The notes under the pieces: generated by a model
What the model was told of the DNA's origin: nothing
Database searches by the model: none
Seen by the model: only the letters and a program-made list of their open reading frames with translations
Part shown: positions 35,871-43,933 of the stretch, piece after piece
Layout of the letters: each line of letters opens with the position of its first letter
Position numbering within the stretch: position 1 is the stretch's first letter
Assembly (NCBI RefSeq): GCF_001704635.1
Contig: NZ_MAXF01000096.1
Span: 1 to 64,000, forward strand
DNA length: 64,000 nt
Source: Streptomyces sparsogenes
GTDB taxonomy: Bacteria > Actinomycetota > Actinomycetes > Streptomycetales > Streptomycetaceae
Reading direction: 5' to 3'
Program-made: the position numbers and the translations under genes

Positions 35871-36464
35871 GTGACCGTCATGGAGATTGACGGGGTCGAG
35901 ATGGCCGACAGCAACGACGAGCTGACCTTGGACATGATGTTCGAGGCGCTCGAGAAGATGCCTGTCCCCGACGGAATCAAGGTCGAGATTGTCGAGGGGA
36001 ACATCTTCATGTCGCCGAGTCGGGATACCCGCTGGGAGATCATCCGGAGGATCGTGCGGGCTCTCGAAGACCGCTTCGGGATGAACGTGAAGGTGCTGTC
36101 GGATGTGCGCATCGACTTTCCCGGGTACAACAACGGCCTCGTGCCGGATGTCGTCAGGATTGCGCAGGATGCCCAGAAGACCGCGGGAGGCCGCTGGCGT
36201 TGTGAGGACGCCGAGTTCGTGGCCGAAGTGATTTCCAAGGGCACGGCGGCGAACGACTTCGGACTCAAAAAGCGGGCCTACGCGGTGGCCGGTGTCCCGG
36301 TCTACCTGATCGTCGATCCGTACAACGGCAAGTGCCACGTCTTCACCGAGCCCAAGGGCGAGGAATACCGCGTCAAGACGACCCTCAAGTTCGGTCTGCC
36401 GGTCGATCTGACCGGCACGGCGGCCGACCTGATCCTGGCCACCGACGAATTCCCCCGGGACTGA
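35871..36464 (+). CDS. Uma2 family (DUF820) endonuclease-fold protein
   Basis: This 197-residue protein has the PD-(D/E)XK core of the Uma2 family: PDGIKVEIVEGNIFMSPS at the front, then VLSDVRIDFPG, LVPDVVRIAQDA, and the active-site strands FVAEVISKGTAANDFGLKKR and VPVYLIVDPYNG. The PD, EV and K residues expected for catalysis are present. The GTG at 35871 is chosen because GGAGGAG lies 7 nt upstream. Streptomyces genomes hold many such genes and their substrate is unknown. Its GC is slightly lower than that of its neighbours. It is monocistronic between two terminators. Confidence 0.85.
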   Translation: MTVMEIDGVEMADSNDELTLDMMFEALEKMPVPDGIKVEIVEGNIFMSPSRDTRWEIIRRIVRALEDRFGMNVKVLSDVRIDFPGYNNGLVPDVVRIAQDAQKTAGGRWRCEDAEFVAEVISKGTAANDFGLKKRAYAVAGVPVYLIVDPYNGKCHVFTEPKGEEYRVKTTLKFGLPVDLTGTAADLILATDEFPRD

Positions 36465-36487
36465 GCGGCCCGCCCGAACGCCCGACG

Positions 36488-36527
36488 CCCCCCGCCGTAC
36501 GGACAGCCGGATCCGTACGGCGGGGGG
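36488..36527. terminator. 16-bp perfect stem, bidirectional terminator
   Basis: CCCCCCGCCGTACGGA pairs perfectly with its complement around an 8-nt loop between the convergent Uma2 and lysozyme genes. Confidence 0.85.
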
Positions 36528-36561
36528 GCGAAGCGCCAAGAGGGTGACGCGGTGGGGGGCG

Positions 36562-37404
36562 TCAGCCGTTGGCGAGGGCCTGGACCCGGTCCAGGGCGCC
36601 GTTGAACTTGTTGTGGTCGCCGACGGTCGCGCCCGAGGAGGTGTACTGCCAGATGGTGTGGAAGCCCCAGCCGGCCGGGAGTTCACCGACGGAGTCGCCG
36701 TAGCGCGGGATCCACAGCGGGTTGATGCTGCCGAAGGCGCTGGAGTTGCCCGTGCAGCTCTTCCACCAGCTCGTGGAGGTGTAGATCACCGGGTCGCGGC
36801 CGGTCAGTGACTTGTAGGTGTTGGTGAAGTCCTTGATCCAGCTCACCATCGAGCTGGCGCTCTTGCCGTAGCAGGTCGAGCCGTAGGGGTTGTACTCCAT
36901 GTCGAGCGCGCCGGGGAGCGTCTTGCCGTCCCGCGACCAGCCGCCGCCGTGGTTGACGAAGTACGTGGCCTGTGCGGCGCCGCTGGAGTTGTCCGGCAGG
37001 GCGAAGTGGTACGAGCCGCGGATCATGCCGACGTTGTACGACCCGGTGTACTGCTGCGAGAAGTACGGGTTGGTGTAGCTGGTGCCCTCCGTCGCCTTGA
37101 CGTAGGCGAAGCGGACCCCGCTGTTCCAGAGCGTCGACCAGGCGACATTGCCCTGGTGGCTGCTGACGTCCACGCCCTCCGTCGTGGCGAGCAGCCCGGG
37201 CGGCTCGTCGCCGGTCGTGGAACCGCCTTCGTGCTTGAGTATCTGGGAGCCCGCCCAGTGGTCCTCCGGGTGGGGGACTTTCTTCCCGCTCTCGGCGGCC
37301 GAAGCCGTACCGGAGAGCGAGAAGCTCATGGTGAGGAGACCGGTGAGAATGCCGATGAGCGCGGTGAGGGCGCGCCGGGTCGTGCCGGGTCTGTGCTTGG
37401 GCAT
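36562..37404 (-). CDS. Secreted GH25 lysozyme (N-acetylmuramidase)
   Basis: This is a 280-residue secreted enzyme. From the ATG at 37404 (GGAGGC upstream) it has a signal peptide with a basic start, the hydrophobic core ALIGILTGLLTMSFSL, and an AXA-type site near SGTASAAES. The GH25 barrel follows: GVDVSSHQGNVAW holds the first catalytic Asp, LPGALDMEYNPYG the DxE pair, and IWQYTSSGATVG the final strand. It would cleave the MurNAc-GlcNAc bond of peptidoglycan during remodelling or competition. There is no separate binding domain. An in-frame start at 37443 would put 13 residues before the signal and is unlikely. Confidence 0.92.
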   Translation of the reverse strand: MPKHRPGTTRRALTALIGILTGLLTMSFSLSGTASAAESGKKVPHPEDHWAGSQILKHEGGSTTGDEPPGLLATTEGVDVSSHQGNVAWSTLWNSGVRFAYVKATEGTSYTNPYFSQQYTGSYNVGMIRGSYHFALPDNSSGAAQATYFVNHGGGWSRDGKTLPGALDMEYNPYGSTCYGKSASSMVSWIKDFTNTYKSLTGRDPVIYTSTSWWKSCTGNSSAFGSINPLWIPRYGDSVGELPAGWGFHTIWQYTSSGATVGDHNKFNGALDRVQALANG

Positions 37405-37460
37405 GGCTGCCTCCGAGGGCCTCGTGTGGGGAGAGGTGCACATGTCATTGGTATGGCCAT

Positions 37461-37472
37461 GTCATGCATGAC
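37461..37472. promoter_or_regulatory. 12-bp perfect palindrome upstream of the lysozyme gene
   Basis: GTCATGCATGAC is self-complementary and lies 57 bp before the lysozyme start. CATGTCAT also occurs twice around it (37441-37448 and 37459-37466). It is a candidate binding site for an unknown regulator. Confidence 0.4.
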
Positions 37473-37578
37473 GCTACGGGCGTAGATACGCGGCGCGGAA
37501 GGGGGATGGGTTGCCGCCGTTGGTCTAATCCTGCGAAATACTGACGGAGCTGCGGCGACGAGCGCGCCTGGCAGAAAC

Positions 37579-37593
37579 TTTCACGCCGTGAAA
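37579..37593. promoter_or_regulatory. Palindrome TTTCACG-C-CGTGAAA, candidate MarR operator
   Basis: A perfect 7-bp dyad around one base lies 20 bp upstream of the MarR gene start, in an A/T-rich setting. The position fits autorepression by the MarR protein and control of the divergent side. Confidence 0.55.
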
Positions 37594-37612
37594 ATCCGGA
37601 GAGGGCTCTGAC

Positions 37613-38143
37613 GTGCACGACAACGGGGCATTGCCCCCCGAGGGGGGTGAGGGACGCACCATGGGCGGAATTGGTGTAGACCATGCATTCCTGGCTCTGG
37701 AGCGCGAATTGGCGGTTTTCCTGCGCCGAGCCCGCGCCTCTTCGGGCGAATTGGCCCGGGAAGTCCACCCGGACCTGGAATCCGCCGCGTACGGGCTGCT
37801 GATGCGGCTGGAAGACGCCGGCCGACAGCGCGCCACGGATCTCGCGGCCTACTTCGGGGTCGGCAAGGCGACGATGAGCCGCCAGCTGCGCGCGCTGGAG
37901 GACCTGGGTCTGGTGGCGCGCACCCCCGACCCCGCCGACGGGCGGGCCTTCCTGGTTCAGTTGACGGACGAGGGGCGGGCCCGGTTCCGTCGGGTGCGGG
38001 GCGCCCGACGGGCGCGGTACGCGCGCCGCCTCGCGGCGTGGGAGCGCAGCGAGGTGGCCGAACTCGCCCGGCTGCTGCACCGGTTGAACTCGGTACAGCT
38101 CGCCGAGGAGCCCGGCCAGGGCGCACGTCCGCCGCAGGAGTAG
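37613..38143 (+). CDS. MarR family transcriptional regulator
   Basis: This 176-residue winged-helix protein has SAAYGLLMRLEDAGRQRATD, the recognition helix segment YFGVGKATMSRQLRALEDLG and the beta wing LVARTPDPADGRAFLVQLTD, all typical of MarR dimers. The N-terminal 20 residues are Gly/Glu-rich; a GTG at 37664 just after the internal ATG (GGIGVDHAFLALERELAVFL) could be the true start. A perfect palindrome just upstream suggests autoregulation. The target gene and ligand are unknown. Confidence 0.85.
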   Translation: MHDNGALPPEGGEGRTMGGIGVDHAFLALERELAVFLRRARASSGELAREVHPDLESAAYGLLMRLEDAGRQRATDLAAYFGVGKATMSRQLRALEDLGLVARTPDPADGRAFLVQLTDEGRARFRRVRGARRARYARRLAAWERSEVAELARLLHRLNSVQLAEEPGQGARPPQE

Positions 38144-38234
38144 GGCTCTCATGTACGTCAGGATCGGCGAGCCGGGCCGATCCGGCGACGCGGGTGTGGC
38201 GACCGTGGTACGCGGCCCGGGTCCGGCCTGGACG

Positions 38235-39023
38235 TCACCGGCATGGGGCCTGGAACTCCGCGAAGACGACCGCCGCGTCGTCGTGCGTCTTGCCGCGCGG
38301 GAAGGCGGCCCGCTCCGGGTCGGCGTCCTCCGCCGCCCGCACCCGGTCGATCAGCTCCTGCGGGCCCTCCTTGCGCAGCAGTGCGAAGCACTCGGTCCAG
38401 TCGCCCTCGCGGAACACCTCCACCCAGCGCGCCGCCCCGTCGCTGAGCGCGGCCACCGCCCGGATCCCCGCGCGGGGGAGGGTGCCGGTCACGGCCCGGC
38501 CGGAGACGGCGGGGTCGGCGGCGGCGGTGAAGAAGCCGCCCTCGACATTGCGCAGGGCGGCCAGCGGGCGCCGTCCCGCGGCGCGCAGCCGGTCGATCCG
38601 GTCGTCGAGCACCGGCGTCACCGTGCCGTCCGTCCGCTCGATCAGCAACGCGGAGTCGGAGAGCACCAGATGCTCGACCCGCTCCGCGTCCCAGCGCACC
38701 GCGACCACCGTCGCCTGGGGCGTTCTCACGTGAGAAAGGTCACATGTGGTGCCGTGCGCGCCGGCGGTGCGCTCGATCGCCTCGGAGAGGCAGCCTGTCA
38801 GCGGAATGTCCCAGCGCGAACCGGACAGTTCGAGCAGCGCCCCGCCCAGGCGGGCGGTGAACCAGGGCACGCCGTGGGCGCATCCGTAGTCCTCCTCGGG
38901 GGGTGTCACCCCGTCCAGGAGCACCAGCGCGCCGCCCTGGCCTGACGCGGGCAGCGCTACTGACGCGTAGTCCTCGTTGGGGACTTGATGATCACCAGGC
39001 GCGGTGGCGAGTTCGATGCGCAT
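38235..39023 (-). CDS. PP2C-like protein phosphatase domain protein
   Basis: This 262-residue protein has the reduced PP2C pattern: PNEDYASVAL near the start, LVLLDGVTPPEED (the metal-binding DG), LVLSDSALLIER, AALSDGAARWVEVF and the final HDDAAVVFAEF. The spaced Asp residues would hold two metal ions. It may dephosphorylate Ser/Thr targets or be an adaptor. It stands alone, divergent from the conservon. Short insertions and an altered first motif (NED in place of RxxNED) make activity less certain. Confidence 0.75.
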   Translation of the reverse strand: MRIELATAPGDHQVPNEDYASVALPASGQGGALVLLDGVTPPEEDYGCAHGVPWFTARLGGALLELSGSRWDIPLTGCLSEAIERTAGAHGTTCDLSHVRTPQATVVAVRWDAERVEHLVLSDSALLIERTDGTVTPVLDDRIDRLRAAGRRPLAALRNVEGGFFTAAADPAVSGRAVTGTLPRAGIRAVAALSDGAARWVEVFREGDWTECFALLRKEGPQELIDRVRAAEDADPERAAFPRGKTHDDAAVVFAEFQAPCR

Positions 39024-39365
39024 CCGGCCAGTCTGCCGGATCGGTCCCCGTCACCCCTGGCCCGTCAATTGCCGGATTCGCCGGAATTGACGGTTAAGGG
39101 AAGTGGTGAGGGAGTATCTTGCCAGGGGGTCGGGCGATTTCCAACCCGTGAAAGGTTGGAGAAGGGTATGGCCCGCGGCCGAAGTTTGGTGGTCAACTAC
39201 GCAATGCGGTTCACTCGTTCGGGTGGCGGGGTGGGTGATGCATGCCCGTCCCAAAGCCGTCCTGAAAGGGTCGGGACCCCTGCCAGAGGTGGGGAAACAC
39301 AATTGTTGAACCGTCGTCACCTCTGGAACCACAGCGGGTCGGGCGAGAAAAGATTGTGAGCACCG
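39024..39365 (+). other. Conservon leader region
   Basis: This 342-bp gap precedes cvnA. It holds a CCAACC/GGTTGG stem (39141-39159) and a possible 63-codon ORF from the ATG at 39168 (behind GGAGAAGGGT) to 39359, basic and without a recognised domain. TTGACG at 39084 could be a -35 element. The long leader suggests post-transcriptional control of the conservon. Confidence 0.4.
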
Positions 39366-42300
39366 GTGCGGAAGAAGCGGCTTCGGGGCGGCAACCACGA
39401 GCAGGGCGGCGAGCCACGCGCGCAGCAGGCGGCGCCGCAGCGCAGCACCGCACGCGTCCGTAACCGGCTGGCCGTGTCCGTCGCCGTCGTCTCCCTCGCC
39501 GTCCTCGGCGCCGGAGCCCCGGCCGTGCTGGGCGCGCTGGACGACACCACCGACGCCCAGGAACTCGTCGACCTCGCCAAGACCAACCGCGGCGCGGTGA
39601 CCCTCGCCCACGCCCTCGCCGACGAGCGCGACGCCATGACCGAGTACGTCGCGGCCGGGCGCGACTCCTCCTCCGGCGCCGGAGTCTCCGAGAGCCAGCG
39701 GGCCCGGGTGGACCGCCAGGTCAAGGAGGTCGGCCCGGGCACCCCGGCCGAGGTGCGGCGGCTGCTGGACACGCTGCCCAAGGTCCGGCAGCAGGCGCTG
39801 ACCGGCCACGGCTCGGCGCTGGATGTGTACGAGAGCTACACCGAGACCATCCAGGCCCTCGGCGGCCTCGCCGACACCCTGGCCCGCAGGCTCCGGGCGG
39901 GCGCCGACGACGGCTCCGCCGCCGCCCTGGCCCCGCTCGGCCGCGCCACCGAAGAGGCCTCCGCCACCCGTGGACTGCTGCTCGGCGCGCTCGCCGCGGG
40001 CGGCGCCCAGCCCAAGCTGACCTCGGCCGCCCAGCGCACCAACGTCAGCGAGCAGTCCGCGCTCGCCGACTTCAACCAGCTCGCCCCCGGCTCCGTACGC
40101 GACCGCTTCGCCCGCACGGTCAACGGCACCGAGGTCACCACCGCCGAGCGCTACATCGCCCGCCTCACCGACCAGCCCCAGCTCTCCGACACCGACCTGT
40201 TCCTCGACGACGAACGGGTCGAGTCCAGCCTCTCCGCCCGCATCGACCGGATGCGCGGCGTCGAGTCCTCCCTGGCCACCGCCGAGATCGCGCACCTGGA
40301 GCAGCTGCGCGACGACGAGGTCACCGACCTCGAGGTGGGCCTCGGCATTCTCGGGGCCTGCCTGCTGGTGGCCATCGGCGCCGGCGTCCAGGCCGCCCGC
40401 TCGATGACCCGGCCGCTGGCCGCGCTGCGGCTCGGCGCGCGGCGGGTGGCCGCCGACCCGCTGGCCGAGGAGCCGATCGCCTTCAAGGGACGGAACGACG
40501 AGTTCGCGGAGGCCGTACGGTCCGTCAACCAGGTGCACCAGGCCGCGGTGCGCGAGCACGAGCGCGCCGTGAAACTGGAGGCGGAACGGGTCCGCCTGGT
40601 CGAGGAACGGCGGAAGCTGGCCGACGAGCGGTCCGAGCTGCGCCGCGAGCGGGACGAGGTCGCCACCCGCCTCGACGGTCTGCGGGCCCGCGTCCACGGC
40701 AGCTTCGTCAGCCTGGCGCTGCGCACCCTCGGCCTGATCGAGCGCCAGCTGACCATCATCGAGCAGATGGAGGAGCGGGAGCAGGACCCGGACCGCCTGC
40801 AAACCCTCTTCCAGCTCGACCACCTGGCCACCGGAATGCGCCGCTACGGCGAGAACCTGCTGGTCATCGCGGGCTCCGAGAACAAGGCCGCGCACCCGGG
40901 ACCGGTGCCGCTGCTGGATGTGCTGCGCGCCTCGATCAGCGAGGTCGAGCGGTACGACCGGGTGCAGATCCAGGCCCTGCCGCAGCACGCCCAGGTCGCC
41001 GGGTACGCCGCGGACAGCATCAGCCACCTGGTCGCCGAGCTGCTGGAGAACGCGACCACCTTCTCCCCGCCGGACACCATGGTGCAGATCTCCGGCTGGC
41101 TGCTGGAGAGCGGCGAGGTCATGCTCTCCGTCCAGGACGAGGGCATCGGTATGACGCCCGAGCGCTTCGCCGAGCTCAACAACCGGCTGGCCGACCCGGT
41201 GCCGGAGTACTGCCAGGGCCCGCAGCCCGAGGACCCGCTGGGACTCGGTCTGTACGTGGTGACCCGGCTGGCCGCGCGCCACGGCGTCCGGGTGCAGCTG
41301 CGCGAGCAGAAGCCGGGCGGGGTCGCGGCCGTGGTGGTCCTCCCGACGAAGATCCTGCCCGCCGGCCCGCCCGGCGCCGGGCTGCCGCCCGCCGCGCCCG
41401 CCGGCGCCTCGTACGGCGGCACCTCGGTCCCGTCCTTCCCCGGCTCGGAGGCCGAGGCCAACTCCAACGCGCTCCCGGCGCAGTCCCGCCCGGCCCTCGC
41501 CGGCGGATACCCCGCGCCCTCCGCCGCCGGGGCCTCCTCCGCGACCGCCTCCGGGGCGTCGTCCACGCCCGCCTCCGCGACCTCCGCCGCCGACCTGGAG
41601 TCGCCCCGTACGCTCTCGCACCGGCGCGGCGGGCGCATGGGCCTGCCGCGCCCGGGCGCGGAGGAAGGCTCCACCGGCCCCGCCCGTACGGCCGCGACCC
41701 CCGGGTCGTCCGCGCCCGGCATCGAGCAGGCCCACGAGCCGACCCCGCCGCGGGGCCACCCGGCCCCCACCGACGGCGGGACGCTGCCCATGCTTCCGCG
41801 GCGCACCCCGAAGCAGGCCGCCGACCCGCTGGTGGAGGCCGCCGAGCGGACCATCCAACTCTCCGGGCAGCGGGGCGAGTCGGTCCCCGACCCGCGCCGG
41901 CCGGCCGGTGGCGAGACGATCGGCGGCGAGACGATCGGCGGCCACGGCATGCGTCCGGTCGGCGCCGACGCCTGGGGCCCGGCCGGCGGCCCGGCACCGG
42001 CGGGCGGCCTCACACCGGCGGGCGGTCCCACACCGGCCGGCGGCTCGGCCCCGGCCGGAGGCCTGGCACCCGCCGAGCCCGCCGACGACACGCGGTCGGT
42101 CACCGGTCCGTATTCGACCGAGCCCGCCGAACACACGCGGCCCGCCGCGGCGGGCGAGGGGCGCCTCACCGAAAGGCGCCTCACCGACAAGGGACTTCCC
42201 AAGCGCACCCCGAAGAACGTGGCCCTGCCGGAGACCGACCCCCAGGAGCGCACGGGCGCGGTGAACGCCGAGGAACTGCGGCGCAGGCTCGGCGGTTTCC

Positions 42301-42431
42301 AGAAGGGCGCACGCGACGGGCGCCGCGACGCCGAGGCCGAGATCGCGAATCGCCGCGCGGCGGGGGAGCGGCAGCGGGGACAATCGGGGGCGCAGGACGA
42401 GGGTGGCACGGTTGAGGAGGCACGCAGGTGA
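39366..42431 (+). CDS. cvnA: Conservon sensor kinase CvnA (NIT domain)
   Basis: This 1021-residue sensor begins with a basic tail, then a membrane segment (LAVSVAVVSLAVLGAGAPAV). An extracellular nitrate/nitrite-sensing-type helical domain spans about 60-320. A second membrane segment (VGLGILGACLLVAIGAGV) and HAMP-like helix follow, then an unusual kinase core whose ATP lid is clear (HLVAELLENATTFSPPD, VQDEGIGMTPERFAELN, LGLGLYVVTRLAAR). The canonical His-box is replaced by SFVSLALRTLGLIERQL, as in known CvnA proteins. The last 350 residues are a Pro/Ala/Gly-rich disordered tail. It heads the four-gene operon, overlapping cvnB as GTGA. Confidence 0.93.
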   Translation: MRKKRLRGGNHEQGGEPRAQQAAPQRSTARVRNRLAVSVAVVSLAVLGAGAPAVLGALDDTTDAQELVDLAKTNRGAVTLAHALADERDAMTEYVAAGRDSSSGAGVSESQRARVDRQVKEVGPGTPAEVRRLLDTLPKVRQQALTGHGSALDVYESYTETIQALGGLADTLARRLRAGADDGSAAALAPLGRATEEASATRGLLLGALAAGGAQPKLTSAAQRTNVSEQSALADFNQLAPGSVRDRFARTVNGTEVTTAERYIARLTDQPQLSDTDLFLDDERVESSLSARIDRMRGVESSLATAEIAHLEQLRDDEVTDLEVGLGILGACLLVAIGAGVQAARSMTRPLAALRLGARRVAADPLAEEPIAFKGRNDEFAEAVRSVNQVHQAAVREHERAVKLEAERVRLVEERRKLADERSELRRERDEVATRLDGLRARVHGSFVSLALRTLGLIERQLTIIEQMEEREQDPDRLQTLFQLDHLATGMRRYGENLLVIAGSENKAAHPGPVPLLDVLRASISEVERYDRVQIQALPQHAQVAGYAADSISHLVAELLENATTFSPPDTMVQISGWLLESGEVMLSVQDEGIGMTPERFAELNNRLADPVPEYCQGPQPEDPLGLGLYVVTRLAARHGVRVQLREQKPGGVAAVVVLPTKILPAGPPGAGLPPAAPAGASYGGTSVPSFPGSEAEANSNALPAQSRPALAGGYPAPSAAGASSATASGASSTPASATSAADLESPRTLSHRRGGRMGLPRPGAEEGSTGPARTAATPGSSAPGIEQAHEPTPPRGHPAPTDGGTLPMLPRRTPKQAADPLVEAAERTIQLSGQRGESVPDPRRPAGGETIGGETIGGHGMRPVGADAWGPAGGPAPAGGLTPAGGPTPAGGSAPAGGLAPAEPADDTRSVTGPYSTEPAEHTRPAAAGEGRLTERRLTDKGLPKRTPKNVALPETDPQERTGAVNAEELRRRLGGFQKGARDGRRDAEAEIANRRAAGERQRGQSGAQDEGGTVEEARR

Positions 42432-42916
42432 AGGCGCCCACTAGTACCTATGGGTTGAGTTCCGAGGCCCGCAATCTGCATTGGCTGCTGTCGAACCTGG
42501 TCGAGGAGGTGCCCGGCGTCCGCTCGGTCGCCGTCGTCTCCTCCGACGGGCTGATGCTGCTGTCCTCGGACGCGCGGCACCACACCGCGGCGGCCGCCGA
42601 CCCCACGAGCCAGGACGGCCCGAAGGGGTCGAGCGCGGACCTGGCCACCATCGTCTCCGGCCTCGGCAGCCTCACGCTGGGCGCGGCCAAGCTGATGGAC
42701 GGCGGTACGGTCAAGCAGACGATGGTCGCGATGGACCAGGGCAGCCTGTTCGTCATGTCGATCAGCGACGGCTCGCTGCTGGGCGTGCACGCCACGCCGG
42801 ACTGCGACATGACCGTGGTCGCCTACCACATGGCGCTGTTCGTCGGCCGGGCCGGGCATGTGCTCACCCCTGAACTCCGTACCGAGCTGCGCCGGTCCCT
42901 GGAGTCCGCACAGTGA
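42428..42916 (+). CDS. cvnB: Conservon roadblock/LC7 protein CvnB
   Basis: This 162-residue protein is a roadblock/LC7 (MglB-like) subunit: LHWLLSNLVEEVPGVRSVAV, VVSSDGLMLLSSD, then TIVSGLGSLTLGAAKLM and a final strand GSLLGVHATPDCDMTVVAYH. Roadblock proteins act as GTPase-activating or exchange partners for the small GTPase CvnD on the inner membrane face. The GTG overlaps the cvnA stop by 4 bp. Confidence 0.93.
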   Translation: MKAPTSTYGLSSEARNLHWLLSNLVEEVPGVRSVAVVSSDGLMLLSSDARHHTAAAADPTSQDGPKGSSADLATIVSGLGSLTLGAAKLMDGGTVKQTMVAMDQGSLFVMSISDGSLLGVHATPDCDMTVVAYHMALFVGRAGHVLTPELRTELRRSLESAQ

Positions 42917-43290
42917 CGTCCGCGTCCCCCAAGGCCGCCCGCGTACGCCCGTATTCGCTCACCGGCGGCCGGACCCGCTCCGGCCATGTGCTGCTGGTCG
43001 AGACCTTCGTGGCCACGCTGGAGACCCCGGACGGGGCGGTCGAGCCCGCGCTGAGCGGGCCGGCCTCCCGGATGGTGCCGGAGATCCGCGCCATCATCGA
43101 CCTCTGCCGTCGGATGCGTTCGGTCGCGGAGGTCTCCGCGCTGCTCAAGATTCCGCTCGGTGTGGTGCGCGTGCTGCTCAGCGACCTCGCGGACCAGGGA
43201 AAGATCCGCGTGTACGGCACCGGGCGCGGTCCCGGACAGCCGGATCGCGCGTTGCTCGAAAGGGTGCTCAGTGGACTTCGCAGACTCTGA
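42913..43290 (+). CDS. cvnC: Conservon DUF742 protein CvnC
   Basis: This 125-residue DUF742 protein reads VRPYSLTGGRTRSGHVLLVE, PEIRAIIDLCRRMRSVAEV, and LKIPLGVVRVLLSDLADQGK. The last is a winged-helix-like segment without clear DNA-binding character. It joins sensor and GTPase in conservon complexes. The GTG overlaps the cvnB stop by 4 bp. Confidence 0.92.
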   Translation: MTSASPKAARVRPYSLTGGRTRSGHVLLVETFVATLETPDGAVEPALSGPASRMVPEIRAIIDLCRRMRSVAEVSALLKIPLGVVRVLLSDLADQGKIRVYGTGRGPGQPDRALLERVLSGLRRL

Positions 43291-43921
43291 GACGATGACG
43301 GCGGCACCGGTGCGGGTGCCGGAGATACCGGGCGCCGACGAGGGGCTCCAGGGGTGGCAGGAGGACCGTTCGCGGGCGCCCATCGCCACCAAGATCGTCG
43401 TCGCGGGGGGTTTCGGCGTCGGCAAGACGACATTCGTCGGCTCGGTCTCGGAGATCACACCGCTGCAGACCGAGGCGCTGATGACCCGGGCCAGCGAGGC
43501 CGTGGACGACCTCGCCGCGACCCCGCAGAAGCTGACCACGACGGTCGCCATGGACTTCGGCCGGATCACGCTCGACTCCGACCTGGTCCTGTATCTGTTC
43601 GGCACGCCGGGCCAGCAGCGGTTCTGGTTCATGTGGGACGACCTGATGCGCGGCGCGATCGGCGCGGTGGTGATGGTCGACACCCGCCGCCTGGAGGACA
43701 GCTTCCCGGCGCTGGACTACTTCGAGAGCTGCGGGCTGCCGTACGTCATCGCGGTCAACCACTTCCAGGGCACCCCGCTGTACGAGCCGGAGGACGTGCG
43801 GGACGCGCTGTCCGTGCCGGCGAAGGTGCCCGTGGTGATCATGGACGCCCGCGACCGCATCTCGGTGGTCGACGCACTGCTCGCGCTGGTGAGGTTCGCC
43901 GTGGACGTCTCGCCCGAGTGA
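43271..43921 (+). CDS. cvnD: Conservon small GTPase CvnD
   Basis: This 216-residue MglA/Ras-like GTPase has G1 VVAGGFGVGKTT, G3 LFGTPGQQRFWF (the Q-Q-R replaces the usual GQE), G4-like VNHFQG and a G5 region VIMDARD. It starts at the GTG at 43271, overlapping cvnC by 20 bp. It would cycle on GTP under CvnA/CvnB control and pass the signal to effectors that influence development or antibiotic production in other strains. A longer upstream reading is not supported. Confidence 0.92.
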   Translation: MDFADSETMTAAPVRVPEIPGADEGLQGWQEDRSRAPIATKIVVAGGFGVGKTTFVGSVSEITPLQTEALMTRASEAVDDLAATPQKLTTTVAMDFGRITLDSDLVLYLFGTPGQQRFWFMWDDLMRGAIGAVVMVDTRRLEDSFPALDYFESCGLPYVIAVNHFQGTPLYEPEDVRDALSVPAKVPVVIMDARDRISVVDALLALVRFAVDVSPE

Positions 43922-43933
43922 GTCGGGCCGGCC

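Noticed and set aside
39051-42383. 1110-codon open frame antisense to cvnA
   Set aside because: It is an artefact of high third-position GC; the product is low-complexity Gly/Arg/Val with no domain, while the plus strand encodes a clear CvnA.
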